A stretch of 64,000 nucleotides of DNA from Pomphorhynchus laevis (taxonomy: Eukaryota; Acanthocephala; Palaeacanthocephala; Echinorhynchida; Pomphorhynchidae), in contig WNNJ02002050.1 of assembly GCA_012934845.2 (NCBI GenBank), positions 62,001 through 126,000 of the forward strand, given 5' to 3'. Position 1 is the first letter of the stretch, and the number at the start of each line of letters is the position of its first letter. The notes under the pieces were generated by a model. That model saw only the letters and a program-made list of their open reading frames with translations, was not told the origin of the DNA and made no database searches. The position numbers were made by a program, and so were the translations under genes. Positions 46,291 to 56,569 of this stretch are shown here, piece by piece.

Positions 46291-46505
46291 TTTTTAAATA
46301 GTTGATACTGATCCATTATTAATAAATAATTATTGGAGCTGGATCAAAGGAAAGACGAAATTATTTTTGATATTTCGCTGATTACTGTCAGCATCTTCAG
46401 AAAAAATTATTAATTTGTAATTTTCTGAAGATGCTAACAGAAGTCAGCGAAATATCAAAAATAATTTCTTCTTTTCTTTGATCCAGCTCCAATAATTATT
46501 TATAA
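46291..46505. repeat. Inverted pair of hammerhead-like repeats (copies o and p)
   Basis: Copy o (46291-46410, core on minus 46369-46400) and copy p (46416-46505, core on plus 46425-46456) face each other and could form one long hairpin. In copy o the stem II pair A-T is replaced by G-C (GCTGA/TCAGC), a compensated change. Confidence 0.85.
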
Positions 46506-46739
46506 CATCTTTAGATTTTATTTTGTCTGTACGATAAAGTAACAGTCATGTACATCAATTGAGTTAATTTTATTGCGATGTTTTACAATTTCGCGATTTT
46601 GTCCGTGTTGCTCTTATTTCTTCTTCCTAAATTGTAAATTTTAATTTTATTATTATAACCAACAGAAGCAAATGAGCTACAAGCTCGTGTCGCTTCCAAA
46701 ACATGATAAAAAATCAACAAAAAATGTAATCAAATAGTA

Positions 46740-47345
46740 GTCGCAAATTCCTTCTCTCGGCTTCGATGGCTTTCTTGATAGCATCACTCGATATACTACT
46801 AGAGATATCAAGGCACTTTAGTGCATTCCACCCGTTAATTAACCTGGTAGCAAATCGATGGTGAACAGGAATTCTTGTAGGCGGGTCTATCATTCAAGGA
46901 TAATAAGCTAGAGAGACCACAAAGCCTTCGAAAAAATTTTTGACTGCAGTTGATAAATCAATGGCCGATCTGCGATATTTTAATATGCCGACACGTAGGG
47001 ATGTCAAACGTTTAGCATATCTCAAATTGGAGAAATTCGGAATCATTCGTGACCCTTTACGTAACAAGCTCTCAATGTCACGAAATTCCCTTTAAGTATG
47101 TGGAAAAGTTACAGGTAAACTGTATTCAAGGATGGGTAGAATATAAGACAAAATAGTCGCTTGAACATTGATGGACTTATACGATCAAAAGACTTGAAAA
47201 ACATCCATAAAATACAATAGCCTCCATTACAAATATATCTAGTGTGGACATTGGTTTTTAAGCTACTATTCATCATCACACCAAGATCCTTGAATTCACC
47301 TACTCGGCCTATCTGAATCGAACCTATCTGATAGGATGAGTTTAG
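46740..47345 (-). mobile_element. LINE RT C-terminal remnant (family E, copy 2)
   Basis: Reads IGRVGEFKDLGVMMNSSLKT, then FKSFDRISPSMFKRLFCLIF, and later KFFRRLCGLSSLLSLNDRPA. This is the region after the YADD box in jockey/R1-like LINEs. Several stops. Confidence 0.55.
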
Positions 47346-47574
47346 TTAAAATTTTATTAAAATTTGTTAGATTTTAATAAAATTTGATAGGAAGCAAACT
47401 TGCTGATTCCTTAGAATGGGTAAATTATGTCTCAAATGAAATTGACTCTATAAAATAAAAATGTCGAAATATTGACAATTTATTTTAAATTTTAAGATAA
47501 AATGATTAATTTTTTAATCTAATTTTTTCAATAAATTTTATAGATTTCATAGTTGATAATGGATAATAATAAAC

Positions 47575-47910
47575 TACTTAAAATGATGGCATTTTAATTA
47601 AAATCAAAAACATTTTAAATTTTGACATTTGGAATAAAAACTAAATAAAATATACTTTGGGCGAATTTCATTAAAAATTGTATAATCAAAATCGCTAAAA
47701 TCTCAAATATTAATTGGAGTAATTCTCATCAATGAACTTAAACAATTTATTTGAATATACAAAAATCTAATAAATTTAAATATTTATCGCTCAATAAAAC
47801 GTATACGTTTAATGAAGATCTAAGCATCTGAGGATGTTAACAGAGGTTAGCGAAATATCAAATAACATTTTCTTTCTTTGATCCATCTCTAATAATTCTT
47901 TATTCTCTTG
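47575..47910 (+). mobile_element. Retrozyme-like unit, body plus repeat (copy q)
   Basis: 47575-47815 is the reverse complement of the body at 3160-3375 (for example ATACTTTGGGCGAATTTCAT). The terminal repeat has a core at 47828-47859 (CTGAGGA, stem, GAAATATC). So the same body-repeat order occurs twice, supporting a real element. Confidence 0.7.
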
Positions 47911-48039
47911 ATATCTTAATAGCCCACTGCAATGCATCTACTTTCTGAAGATGCATTGATTTACGTTTATAAAATAAAACAATATATTTATTTGCTACAA
48001 ATCTTGCCGAAGTCTTATTTATTATTTGGTATAAGTCTC

Positions 48040-48830
48040 TATATATTCGTAATTTATGAATAAATATGCCTTTCATAAAACTACAGAGTTTAGCGAAATT
48101 TCAAAAATTTTCCTTTACTCTTTGATCCATCTATTAATAATGGATTATTATCAAATATTTACAATTATATAATTCTTTTATCGCTAATTCTATGGATTCA
48201 TTACATTTTTATAATTTACATTTTATTCATTCATTATCATTTTTATAATTCAAATTTTAAGTAAATAATAAACTTTAAAATGGTTTGAAATCGTGATTTA
48301 TTTCCATTATTTGAATTATTTGCATTAATTGCAACAAAATAATTAATCCGCATCGAACAACATAGCCGACTCCGCGATTACACGGAACAAAGGCTAAATG
48401 ATATAATGGTCTGAATCGAACAACATGTCTAAAAACCATAATTCCAATGAATATTTAAAGATAATTGTTTTTTAGCAAGTATTTTGGAAAAAGCAATTTT
48501 CGGAAGATCATCATACGCCTTTAATTTATGTAAAAGATATTGAGCCTCATTTTCTTTCATATTTAAAGATATGTGAAACATCAGGATTTGTGTGTCAACA
48601 AACCAACTAATCAAATAGATTCATTATCTTCAGATACTAACATCACTGTTCATTGTAAATAGTTGATAAAGAATTATTAAAGCTGGATAGAAAACGGGGG
48701 ACATTTTATTTAATATTTCGTTAACCTCCGTTAGCATCGTTGTAATGATCCAGTATTGATAGAGAATTAGTGGAACTGGATCGAAAACGGGGGAAGTTTT
48801 ATTTGATATTAAATGTCGATCAAATCTTTA
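48040..48830. repeat. Diverged hammerhead-repeat fragments
   Basis: 48070-48160 (plus core remnant) and 48650-48800 (two minus-oriented pieces with GAGAATTAGTGGAACTGGAT and AAAACGGGGGA). Cores are degraded. No gene in this stretch; the 61-codon frame at 48429-48614 is probably chance. Confidence 0.55.
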
Positions 48831-49174
48831 GATATGCATGTATTACTTTGAATGGGAAGTATGCAATCTATAATCACATCTTAATATGTCATCAAGTACA
48901 TAAAGAGATTTAGAAAGATATACTTTAAATCCTTTAATTCCTAGTATACGAACATTTAATTTACACATGTACAAGGAAGAAAGAGGATGGGAAAACATGA
49001 ACTAAAGAAGACAAAACATCATTTAGTCAAAAATAAATAACTATTTTATTGCATCCGGTAATCTTTAAACAAGCTTATTTGCTTATTACTTCAACACACT
49101 AAGTAAATTTAAGAGGTAAGATTAAATTATCAAAAACCTGTTCAGATTATTCAACTATTTCCGGCAGCACTTCG

Positions 49175-49435
49175 TTATCGAATTGACCTGGTTGTTTGCG
49201 GAAAAGCCCGTCTATTAGCGCGATCAGCCCACACCATTAGAGAATAAATACAAAATGCTGGAATCAAAATAAACGGAAGTTCTCGCTTTATCATTTGATA
49301 ATTGACAGGAATCCCTTTCTTGAAAAAGTTTTTGTATGGATTAAGTTGATATGGAGATAAGGAGTATTCAATACGTCCACGACCATAACCCATCTTTCCA
49401 AATCGAATTCCACGAAGTAAGGATGTAAGTTTCAT
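49175..49435 (-). CDS. UQCRQ: Cytochrome b-c1 complex subunit 8 (UQCRQ)
   Basis: A small single-pass subunit of respiratory complex III in the mitochondrial inner membrane, contacting cytochrome b. The 86-codon frame matches the family: GRIEYSLSPYQLNPYKNFF, KKGIPVNYQMIKRELPFIL, and a membrane helix ILIPAFCIYSLMVWAD. Human has 82 residues. The C-terminus in this frame (PQTTRSIR) does not resemble the family. The +1 frame continues RKQPGQFDNEVLPEIVE and stops at 49147-49149, matching the family end RKNPAAYENDK. A 1-nt difference in the A4 run at 49202-49205 (T4 in the sense strand) would explain this. Intronless here. Penelope-like DNA begins about 60 bp upstream. Confidence 0.85.
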   Translation of the reverse strand: MKLTSLLRGIRFGKMGYGRGRIEYSLSPYQLNPYKNFFKKGIPVNYQMIKRELPFILIPAFCIYSLMVWADRANRRAFPQTTRSIR

Positions 49436-49499
49436 TGTAATTGAAATTAAAATCTAAACATTTCATAACAATTTTAATAATGAATTTTTATAACAAATT

Positions 49500-50620
49500 C
49501 AGAGCACACAAAAGGAATAAATTTTCAAAATATAAATACATACGATTTTAGTACTCTTTATTACATAAAAAAATTACATAAAAATCCAATAAAACCTAGG
49601 TTCATATGTAGTGCGTTTAAATGTACATTAAAACCACTTTCTGTCTATATGAATAAAATACTTAAAGTAATTAAAGCACATTTTAAAAAATATTGCAAGG
49701 TAATCGAAATTAATACTTGTATAAAACACTATTTCAGTATTAATTCTACAAAAGAATTTTTAGAACAGACAAAAGGAATAAATTTTCAAAATATAAATAC
49801 ATACGATTTTAGTACGCTTTATACAAATCTAGATTTAGTAGATATTAAAGAAGCGTTAGTAAAATTAATTAATCTTATATTCGGAAAAAGATATACATAT
49901 ATATGTTATAATAACTATAAGTTAAAAGTCAAACTAAAGTTAATAACTAAAAGTTTCTGTGAGTACAGATTCCGTGTCAACTCCAAGCATGGCTTACCAC
50001 GGAAGGCAACAACTATGAAAGATTTGAGATTAATAATTTATTTATTAATTTATTTGAGATTCCTACAACACGCTTATCGATTAGCGTGTTGGAGAGCTTA
50101 TCAATAAGCTGTCCAATAGGAGCTTATTGATATCTAGTGCCTGAGCAGTAATTAATGCATAAAACTTGATTCACAATAAGTGATACAAAAGGCTTATTTT
50201 TCACTGAGATTAGTACTCTTTATACAAATCTAGATTTAAAAGATATTAAAGAAGCGTTAGTAAAATTAATTAATCTTATATTCGGAAATAGATATACATA
50301 TATATGTTATAATAACTATAACGCTTATCTAACAAAAATTAAACCCTCAAGTATATATAAATATATGGATAAAATTGAATTAATAGAATCCTTAAATATT
50401 TTGATATATCAAAATTATTTAAAGCTAGGGACATCTATATTTAGACAAATAAAAGGTGTTCCAATGGGTGGTAATTGTAGCCCAATTATAGCTGACTTAT
50501 TTTCAAGCTCTATATAATATGAATTTGTTCAAAACTGTGCAAAAACTAAATCTAAACAATATAAATATATGAAATATATGTTTTGATACATTATATATAC
50601 ATATTATATATTGTTATTGC
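49500..50620 (+). mobile_element. Penelope-like RT fragments, rearranged (copy P2)
   Basis: At least three overlapping pieces: 49506-49562 (motif A, out of order), 49566-49965 (frame 49649-50107: KVIKAHFKKYCKVIEIN, FQNINTYDFSTLYTNLDL) and 50205-50620 (motif A again through IKGVPMGGNCSPIIADLF). The VPMGG block is characteristic of this RT class. No endonuclease domain seen. Partial tandem copies are common in Penelope-like elements. Broken; a fossil. Confidence 0.75.
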
Positions 50621-50739
50621 GAAAAATCGCTTAAAACTGTAGTCTAATAGCTAAAGCTGGCTACGATTGATTTTTAATCCATATTTGCTGATAAATAACT
50701 GGACTTCGTAAGCTCCATCAGTCTAATGTATCACTCCGA

Positions 50740-50825
50740 GACGATCCTAACCACCCAGCAGTCATCGTCAGTCGGATGAAGTGGTTAGGGTACGTTTCGA
50801 CTGCTTTTGTGATAACTATAAAGAC
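50740..50825 (-). promoter_or_regulatory. Possible second hammerhead-like motif after Penelope RT
   Basis: Minus strand: GCAGTC-GAAAC at 50810-50800, then CTGACGA and TGACTGC at about 50775-50762; GCAGTC/GACTGC can pair. On plus, CCTAACCAC and GTGGTTAGG form a 9-bp hairpin (about 50747-50790). Box order is permuted, so a working ribozyme is doubtful. Confidence 0.3.
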
Positions 50826-51277
50826 ACCAGCAATTCCTCACGATGCTATACGAAACTCAGGTGTAGAAAGCGTTTTTACTGGCTTGTTGCGTGTGTGGAC
50901 CTTCTAGTTATTCTTTATATAAGGCACAAATGCGTATCCGTGATGATTCGTAATATAAATATGATGATTCGTAGATATATTGATTAAAATCATATGATCC
51001 AACCTAGTAAAATATCAATATATCATAGCAAAAGCAACGGAACAGAGAAATAGTATCTACATTCCAATCTACAACATCCAATGTCGATTTATCCAATTAA
51101 TCAAAAATATTAAAGATTCTTTAAAATATGAAAGATTTAGTTAATAACAACTAATAATTAAATAAAGGTCAGTTATCAAATTTAAAGTTTCAAACTTTTT
51201 AAATTAACCAATATCAGAGTGATCGGCTCTCAATTGTTTAAAACAATCTATAGTCAAAGATTATTTTTTAATTATTT

Positions 51278-51787
51278 TTGCAAAATATGAAACCTCAGTT
51301 GAGTAAAATTATTCATTATAGAATATTCTTCATGTTGGTGATCACAAATCATTTACGGATCGTCCTTTGTGAATTAAAGTGTTTCGCAAATTTCGAAGCA
51401 TTAATACTGCAAGCATTTTTAGTTGTGAGCAGCATTGTAATTATATACATGAGCGAATTGTGTGTTATCGGAGGATCAAAAGATTCTACAATTGCAACAG
51501 AAATCGGAGAATATCGTGTAAACTCAAACAAAATGCAGGAAACTTCGTCTACAATATCAAACGAGGTATGTGGTTTGTTGTCATCTACCGTAAATGAGGT
51601 AATTTGGGAACTTCCCCCAATACCCAAATTAAAAAATATGCCGGTTATTAAGCTATTAGCGCCAATAGAGCGCCATAAGCTATTTAACATATTCCTGCGG
51701 AAGTTTACAGAAAAATATAATAATAGAGTACTATTCCACTCAGTACACTACTTTGGAGCCGAAATCAAGATCTCCTTCGTTTCCTAA
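51278..51787 (+). pseudogene. LINE-A ORF1, N-terminal block (copy A6)
   Basis: 169 codons. The conserved part is residues ~110-169: ELPPIPKLKNMPVIKLLAP, ERHKLFNIFLRKFTEKYNNR, VLFHSVHYFGAEIKISF. It is presumed to bind RNA. The first ~85 residues have no match among the other copies, so the true start may be the Met near 51530. Confidence 0.65.
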
Positions 51788-51898
51788 GACCTTGCGTGGG
51801 AGTATGAAACATTTTTCCACAACGAATCAATGGATCTTAGTACAAAACAATTTTAACCTAACCAAGCTTCCGTCAAAATTTCGAATATTCCTCCGCTT

Positions 51899-52330
51899 AT
51901 GGATGAGAAGGATATTGAGTCTTTAAAGAGACTATTTAGACTAACAAACTTCCGGTACGTGACTGGGAAGAACGGATTTCCTCTCCAGATAGCTTTTGCG
52001 TCCTCCTTCATTGATAATGCTGAGATCCTAACAAAAGCCGCCTGTAACGCATTTTTGGGACATAACCTAATGTTTAAACTCATAAGCACCGATGAACTAA
52101 CTTACCCGCACCACTGCGATACTTGCCACGAATGGGGCCAATGGGGATCTGGATGTGTTAAGGAGAAGTCTTGTGGGGTATGCGGCCTAACGAATTGCCC
52201 GGAAGTTGGCGGGAAGTGCTCTTCCCAGCCCAAGTGTTCAAATTGTGGAGGAGCCCATCCGGCGTGGTGTAGGAAGTGTGCGACCTTCAAACTGTATTGT
52301 TCCCGACACTGTTCCTCCCATCCCAATTAA
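51899..52330 (+). pseudogene. LINE-A ORF1 zinc-knuckle part (copy A6)
   Basis: 143 codons. Residues ~75-135 carry a Cys/His array typical of jockey/I-type ORF1: CDTCHEWGQWGSGC, EKSCGVCGLTNC, KCSNCGGAHPAWCRKCATF. The array would bind nucleic acid in the ribonucleoprotein. It lies in a different frame from the N-terminal block. Confidence 0.75.
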
Positions 52331-52726
52331 AAAGATGACCCCGTGACTTTTAGTGCAGTTGCGGGTAGAATGACTGACAACGACATCATCGGGTTAGTCG
52401 ACTCCACAAGACAAGCAATCTTCAAGCAATTGGAGAACTAGATTCAGAAATAGCTCGCTTTATTTTTTACACCTCCAGTAATCGCCGACCCTCCTGTCCT
52501 GAAGGAATCAAAGAAAAGAGCAGCATCCTCACACAGAGCTCCTCCTGTGAAGAGCGGAAAAATGTTAAAATCTAAGGCCGGAGATGCTATCGTTGCACTT
52601 ATGGGAAATGAGGATAATGCCCGTAGGCAAGTGTCTTCCCTAGTAGGGGCTTGTGGTGGAAAGGGCGACCTTTCCGCCCCTAGCTCCGTCTAGGTCAAAG
52701 CAATCCCACCCAGCTAATCTAATGCA

Positions 52727-53341
52727 ATGCAGAGTACTCGTGATCCTTTTTCACTGAATGTCCTTCAGTGGAATTCGGGAGGTGCTTCTGCCCTTAGACT
52801 TCTATCCGGTAGAGATGCAGATGTCATAGTCTTTCAGGAGACGTGGTCTATCCGTATCCCCCCAGGACCTTACTCGATTTATCCCAAAGCACACTTGTTC
52901 CCATTATACTCCGTACATAACCCTCCTCACTCCTCTTCATCTCAAGGACTCTTGACCTTAGTTAAGTGCTCCTTAAGGTCCTCCCTCCTGTTAAACTATT
53001 CATGTCCAGCCATGTCTTGTTTAGTAGTTTCACTCTGTAAGAACGGCAGACGCCTCAATCGAGCCAATGTCTACATCAGCCCTGAAGAGATACACAAGAA
53101 CCGTGTCACCCTTGATAGTATTATCGACAGCGGCTACAACATGATACTTGGGGATTTCAACGACAGAACTGGTCGTTGGATCAATGCAGCACCTCGCAGA
53201 GCTAGGAACAGTTATCTTATTCACAAACCACCTTCCCCTACCTTTCATTGCATATCAACAAATTCAATCCTCGATATTTTACTGCTTCACTCGAGGTGGT
53301 TCTTAAAACCCCTCTGCACGGAGCAGTCGCGCCAGCAATAG
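52727..53341 (+). pseudogene. LINE-A ORF2 endonuclease (copy A6)
   Basis: 204 codons from a plausible ORF2 start: MQSTRDPFSLNVLQWNSGGA. Catalytic-type blocks: LQWN (Asn), VIVFQETW (Glu), LANVYISPEE, MILGDFNDRTGRW (Asp, Asn). An APE-like nuclease that nicks target DNA. The frame stops before the linker. Confidence 0.85.
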
Positions 53342-53768
53342 TACACCTCTCATGACCTAATTCGTTGGAGAATTGAGGAAGATACGTTGCTTCGAAGAAG
53401 GTTTTATTTTGATTCGATCAGAGTGGCCTTCTTTCAAGCGGCTATTCAACTTTCCCAGAATAGGAAATGAGAGTCTGACCGAATTTAATACCTACCTCTT
53501 TTCGTGAGCTACCGCGATTTTATCGAGTACCTATAAAGGTCGTATATACAATCCCACTCCAACGAAACTCAAGGTCCTAGCGAAATTTCTTAACCTCCCT
53601 AATCTCTCTGTTTCCGCCAGACAGGCTCTCTCGAATGAATACTGGAGCACTAGATATAGGTTCCAGCTGAGTAAGGATAGGACGAGTATTGCTCGCCTTA
53701 GTCCTTCTCAGTCTTCCTTTTGGAAGATTTTCAAGAAGGAGAAGTTTGTTTGCTGGAAGGATATAGCA

Positions 53769-54758
53769 TTGGGTGGGATAAGGAAGGTAGGCCTTGATAC
53801 AGTTTTAGAGGAGTCACTAGTCCTACCCAACTATAAAGCCACTCAATCACCTCAACCAATCCCGCCTTGGTGTATCTTCAGGAGTAGGGATATATCTGTT
53901 ACGGATATCTTTAACTCCTGGGGTCCACTCCCGGGCACCTCCAAATCCGTCGCTCCACTTTCTCTTCGAGTCTGTCAGCTTTTGTCAGCCGATTAGAGAA
54001 GAGAGGTGGCCGTCACAATGCTTCTAACCTCCCCATCCGATGTAGCAGGCATCAATATTAGTAAGCGTGTTTTTATTCCTAAGGTAAAATCCTTCTCATG
54101 CCCTAAAGATCTGCGACCCATTTCGATTCAAAATGCCCTCGTGTCGATTTACGAAAAAGCGCTTGCGCGTAAAATCCGCGACCATTTAAGTAGGCGTAAT
54201 TTGATCCCTCCAAGTTTTCATGGGTTTGTCAAAGGTCGCTTGATCTATTCAGCAGTTGGTGAGGTGGTTCAGTTTTGTCGGAATAATGACCATCGTCTAG
54301 TTGTGGCTGTTTTCCTCGACTTTTCTGCTGCATTTGACCGAATCTCCATTCCTTTTGTGATCTCTTCTCTCAGGTCCCTCGGCTTGCCTGCGAGAATTGT
54401 AAACAGAGTGGAGATCCTGCTGTCTACCAAGCGTTTTTACTATGAAGACGACCCAGATGCGCGTCAGTTCTACCCTATTACAGGTGTACCTCAAGGATCC
54501 CCTCTTTCTCCAATCTTATATCTTGCTGCTTCTATTAAACTATTCAAAATATTTAAACGCGAACAACGTCTTGTGGTGTACGCTGATGACACCACAGCCC
54601 TGTTTACTGGACGAAGGTGTAAAGACGTAGTCTCTGACATCAGCCGTTTCTTTTCAAGATTAAAAGACCAGCTACATTTAATCGAATCTTATTTTAAACT
54701 ATGCAAAATCGCAGGTGGTAGTCTTTCATGGCTTCTCTGCAACATAGAAAAAACTTAG
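53769..54758 (+). pseudogene. LINE-A reverse transcriptase (copy A6)
   Basis: Linker frame 53769-53996, then a 250-codon frame 54006-54758 with the whole RT palm: PKDLRPISIQNALVSIYEKA, VAVFLDFSAAFDRISIPFVI (motif A), FYPITGVPQGSPLSPILYLA (motif B), VVYADDTTALFTGRRC (motif C). It is the longest RT frame in the window. It ends just before motif D, near the palindromic block. Confidence 0.88.
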
Positions 54759-54828
54759 GAGATTAGCACTCTCTGCGCTCCACTCCATATTTGCCTCTGA
54801 ACCACTCCCCGCCTTTACAAGTCGAGTA

Positions 54829-55034
54829 AAATACCTGGGGTTCACCGTTACGGTGAACCCCAGGTATTTGACATCAGCCGTTTCTTTTAATCAGCCGGTT
54901 AAAAGTCGAGTAGTAGTTTTAATTAGTTTTAATAGTTTTTAATTAGATTTTATAGTTTTAATTAGTCGAGTAATAGTTTTAATCAGTCGAGTAAAATACC
55001 TGGGGTTCACCGTTACGGTGAACCCCAGGTATTT
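54829..55034. repeat. Two identical 41-bp perfect palindromes inside LINE-A
   Basis: 54829-54869 and 54994-55034. The arm is AAATACCTGGGGTTCACCGT, a single T is the centre, and the second arm is its exact reverse complement. Between them lies AT-rich DNA with TTTTAATTAGTC repeats. In normal LINE-A copies only the inner GTTCACCGTTACGGTGAAC is present, coding for FTVTVN. Confidence 0.95.
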
Positions 55035-55539
55035 GACATCAGCCGTTTCTTTTCATCAGCCGGTTCACCGTTACGGTGAACTTGTCGGCGAAGGCTGACC
55101 TGGACAGATTCAAACGTATCCTGAAAAGAGCTAGGTGGGCCCTTAAACGGGCTCAACATCTGTCATTGAAAGAGAAAACCCAGGTGCGCCTCTGGGGCAC
55201 TTGGGCTATCTCGAGATTAATCTTCTTTTCGAGAGGACGTCCCCCAGAGCAGAGGCTAAGGTTTCTTAAGCTCCTCGTCTCTCGATTACCCAGCATAGTC
55301 CGTCTTGATTGGATTATTCGGGGAAGGTGAAAGACCCCGGGTGGTTCAGTCGAAAGGCGGCGTGTTGGATTGGCTGGAGGGCTCAGATCCCGATGGACCT
55401 GATGCCGTGATATCATTATGAAGACTAAATGCTGTTACGAGTTGTCTTATCTGAACTGCAGTTGTTTTTTCCAATGTCTCTTTTTGTTATTTTTAGTGGT
55501 TGTAAGTTATTTAATTAAAAAATTCCTTATCTTATTTTA

Positions 55540-56560
55540 AGTTGTAACAAAGACACGAATATATTATTTATTCCTACCAATATTTCAGCGGCATAAAGCT
55601 CGTCATAACCAAGAATTCTAACGAGTAGTTTGTAATCAGAAAGCTTCAACTATTAGATTACAAACTATAGTATTTAGGCATGTTCTGGCGACGAGAGTTG
55701 TGTTGAATATAAGGACAATAGAATTGTAAATTTAAGCAACACAAACTCCCACTGAATCGTATTAATCTTAGTGATGACTTGACTTATGGAGTTCATATTC
55801 AAACAGGTAAACCGAACGAGCCATAACTATTCAACGATCTATAATTCAGACAATGGCATGTTTTCTTTGTTATAACAGGGATGTCTCGAACTGTCTAAAC
55901 ATCGTACTTGTACTTTTACGGTGAAGAAAAGTCGAATGCTTTTGACTAATGTTGTACCAAGACGTAGTTTCCAAAGGCGAACATCGACAACTTTTTGCAG
56001 TTCATGTGATTGTTCGGTGGTTTATTTCGATCAGTCTGTTCCCGTGTTGAAGATACGCGGCCATAAATATCATTACGATTCCACACTTTTTTCATAGCGC
56101 TGTTATTTTATATGACCGGAATGCCGTCGAATTGTACATTAATACCCCATTTGACAATCTGCAAATCAATATCACTTCGAGCAATTTTATATATATTTCA
56201 TAAGCACCTTCATAAAGGTCTTTTCATTTCGCTTAAAGACTTAGCTCACTGTCAATCATTGTTAAAAATGAGCATTCATTATAGTGCGTAACATCGATTG
56301 CTAGCCTTACGTTTATCACCTAAACTCCACAATTACCGCATGAAGACGTTCTAGAAGCAGGATCGATATACTGGCATATTGCACATACCTTTACTACTTT
56401 ATTAACTTCGTCTAGACGGATGTTTGATCGTATCATTCTAGTTCTCAAACAGTTTAGATAATCGTTTGCGAATTAATATTTTAGTTGTTCTCTTGTGTTA
56501 GTGATTCAACAAAGTAGTATCCAACAAAGTAGTAGCGATTCAACAAAGTAGTAGTTTCGT
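55540..56560. other. Unassigned DNA between LINE-A and LINE-B
   Basis: No gene recognised. A short tandem string (CAACAAAGTAGTA, three times) is at 56510-56553. A partly open stretch around 55920-56100 resembles no family I know. Confidence 0.4.
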
Positions 56561-56569
56561 TTGATAAAG

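Larger units (their letters stand above)
51278..55535 (+). mobile_element. LINE-A copy A6, nearly full length
   Basis: The most complete LINE-A. ORF1 in 51278-51787 and 51899-52330. Endonuclease in 52727-53341 and on to about 53700. RT in 53769-54758. An aberrant block with palindromes is at 54829-55075. RT C-terminus in 55076-55330 (LWGTWAISRLIFFSRGRPPE). 3' UTR to about 55535. Only a handful of breaks. It is the best copy for defining domain order: ORF1 block, zinc knuckles, EN, RT, C-terminal domain. Confidence 0.88.
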
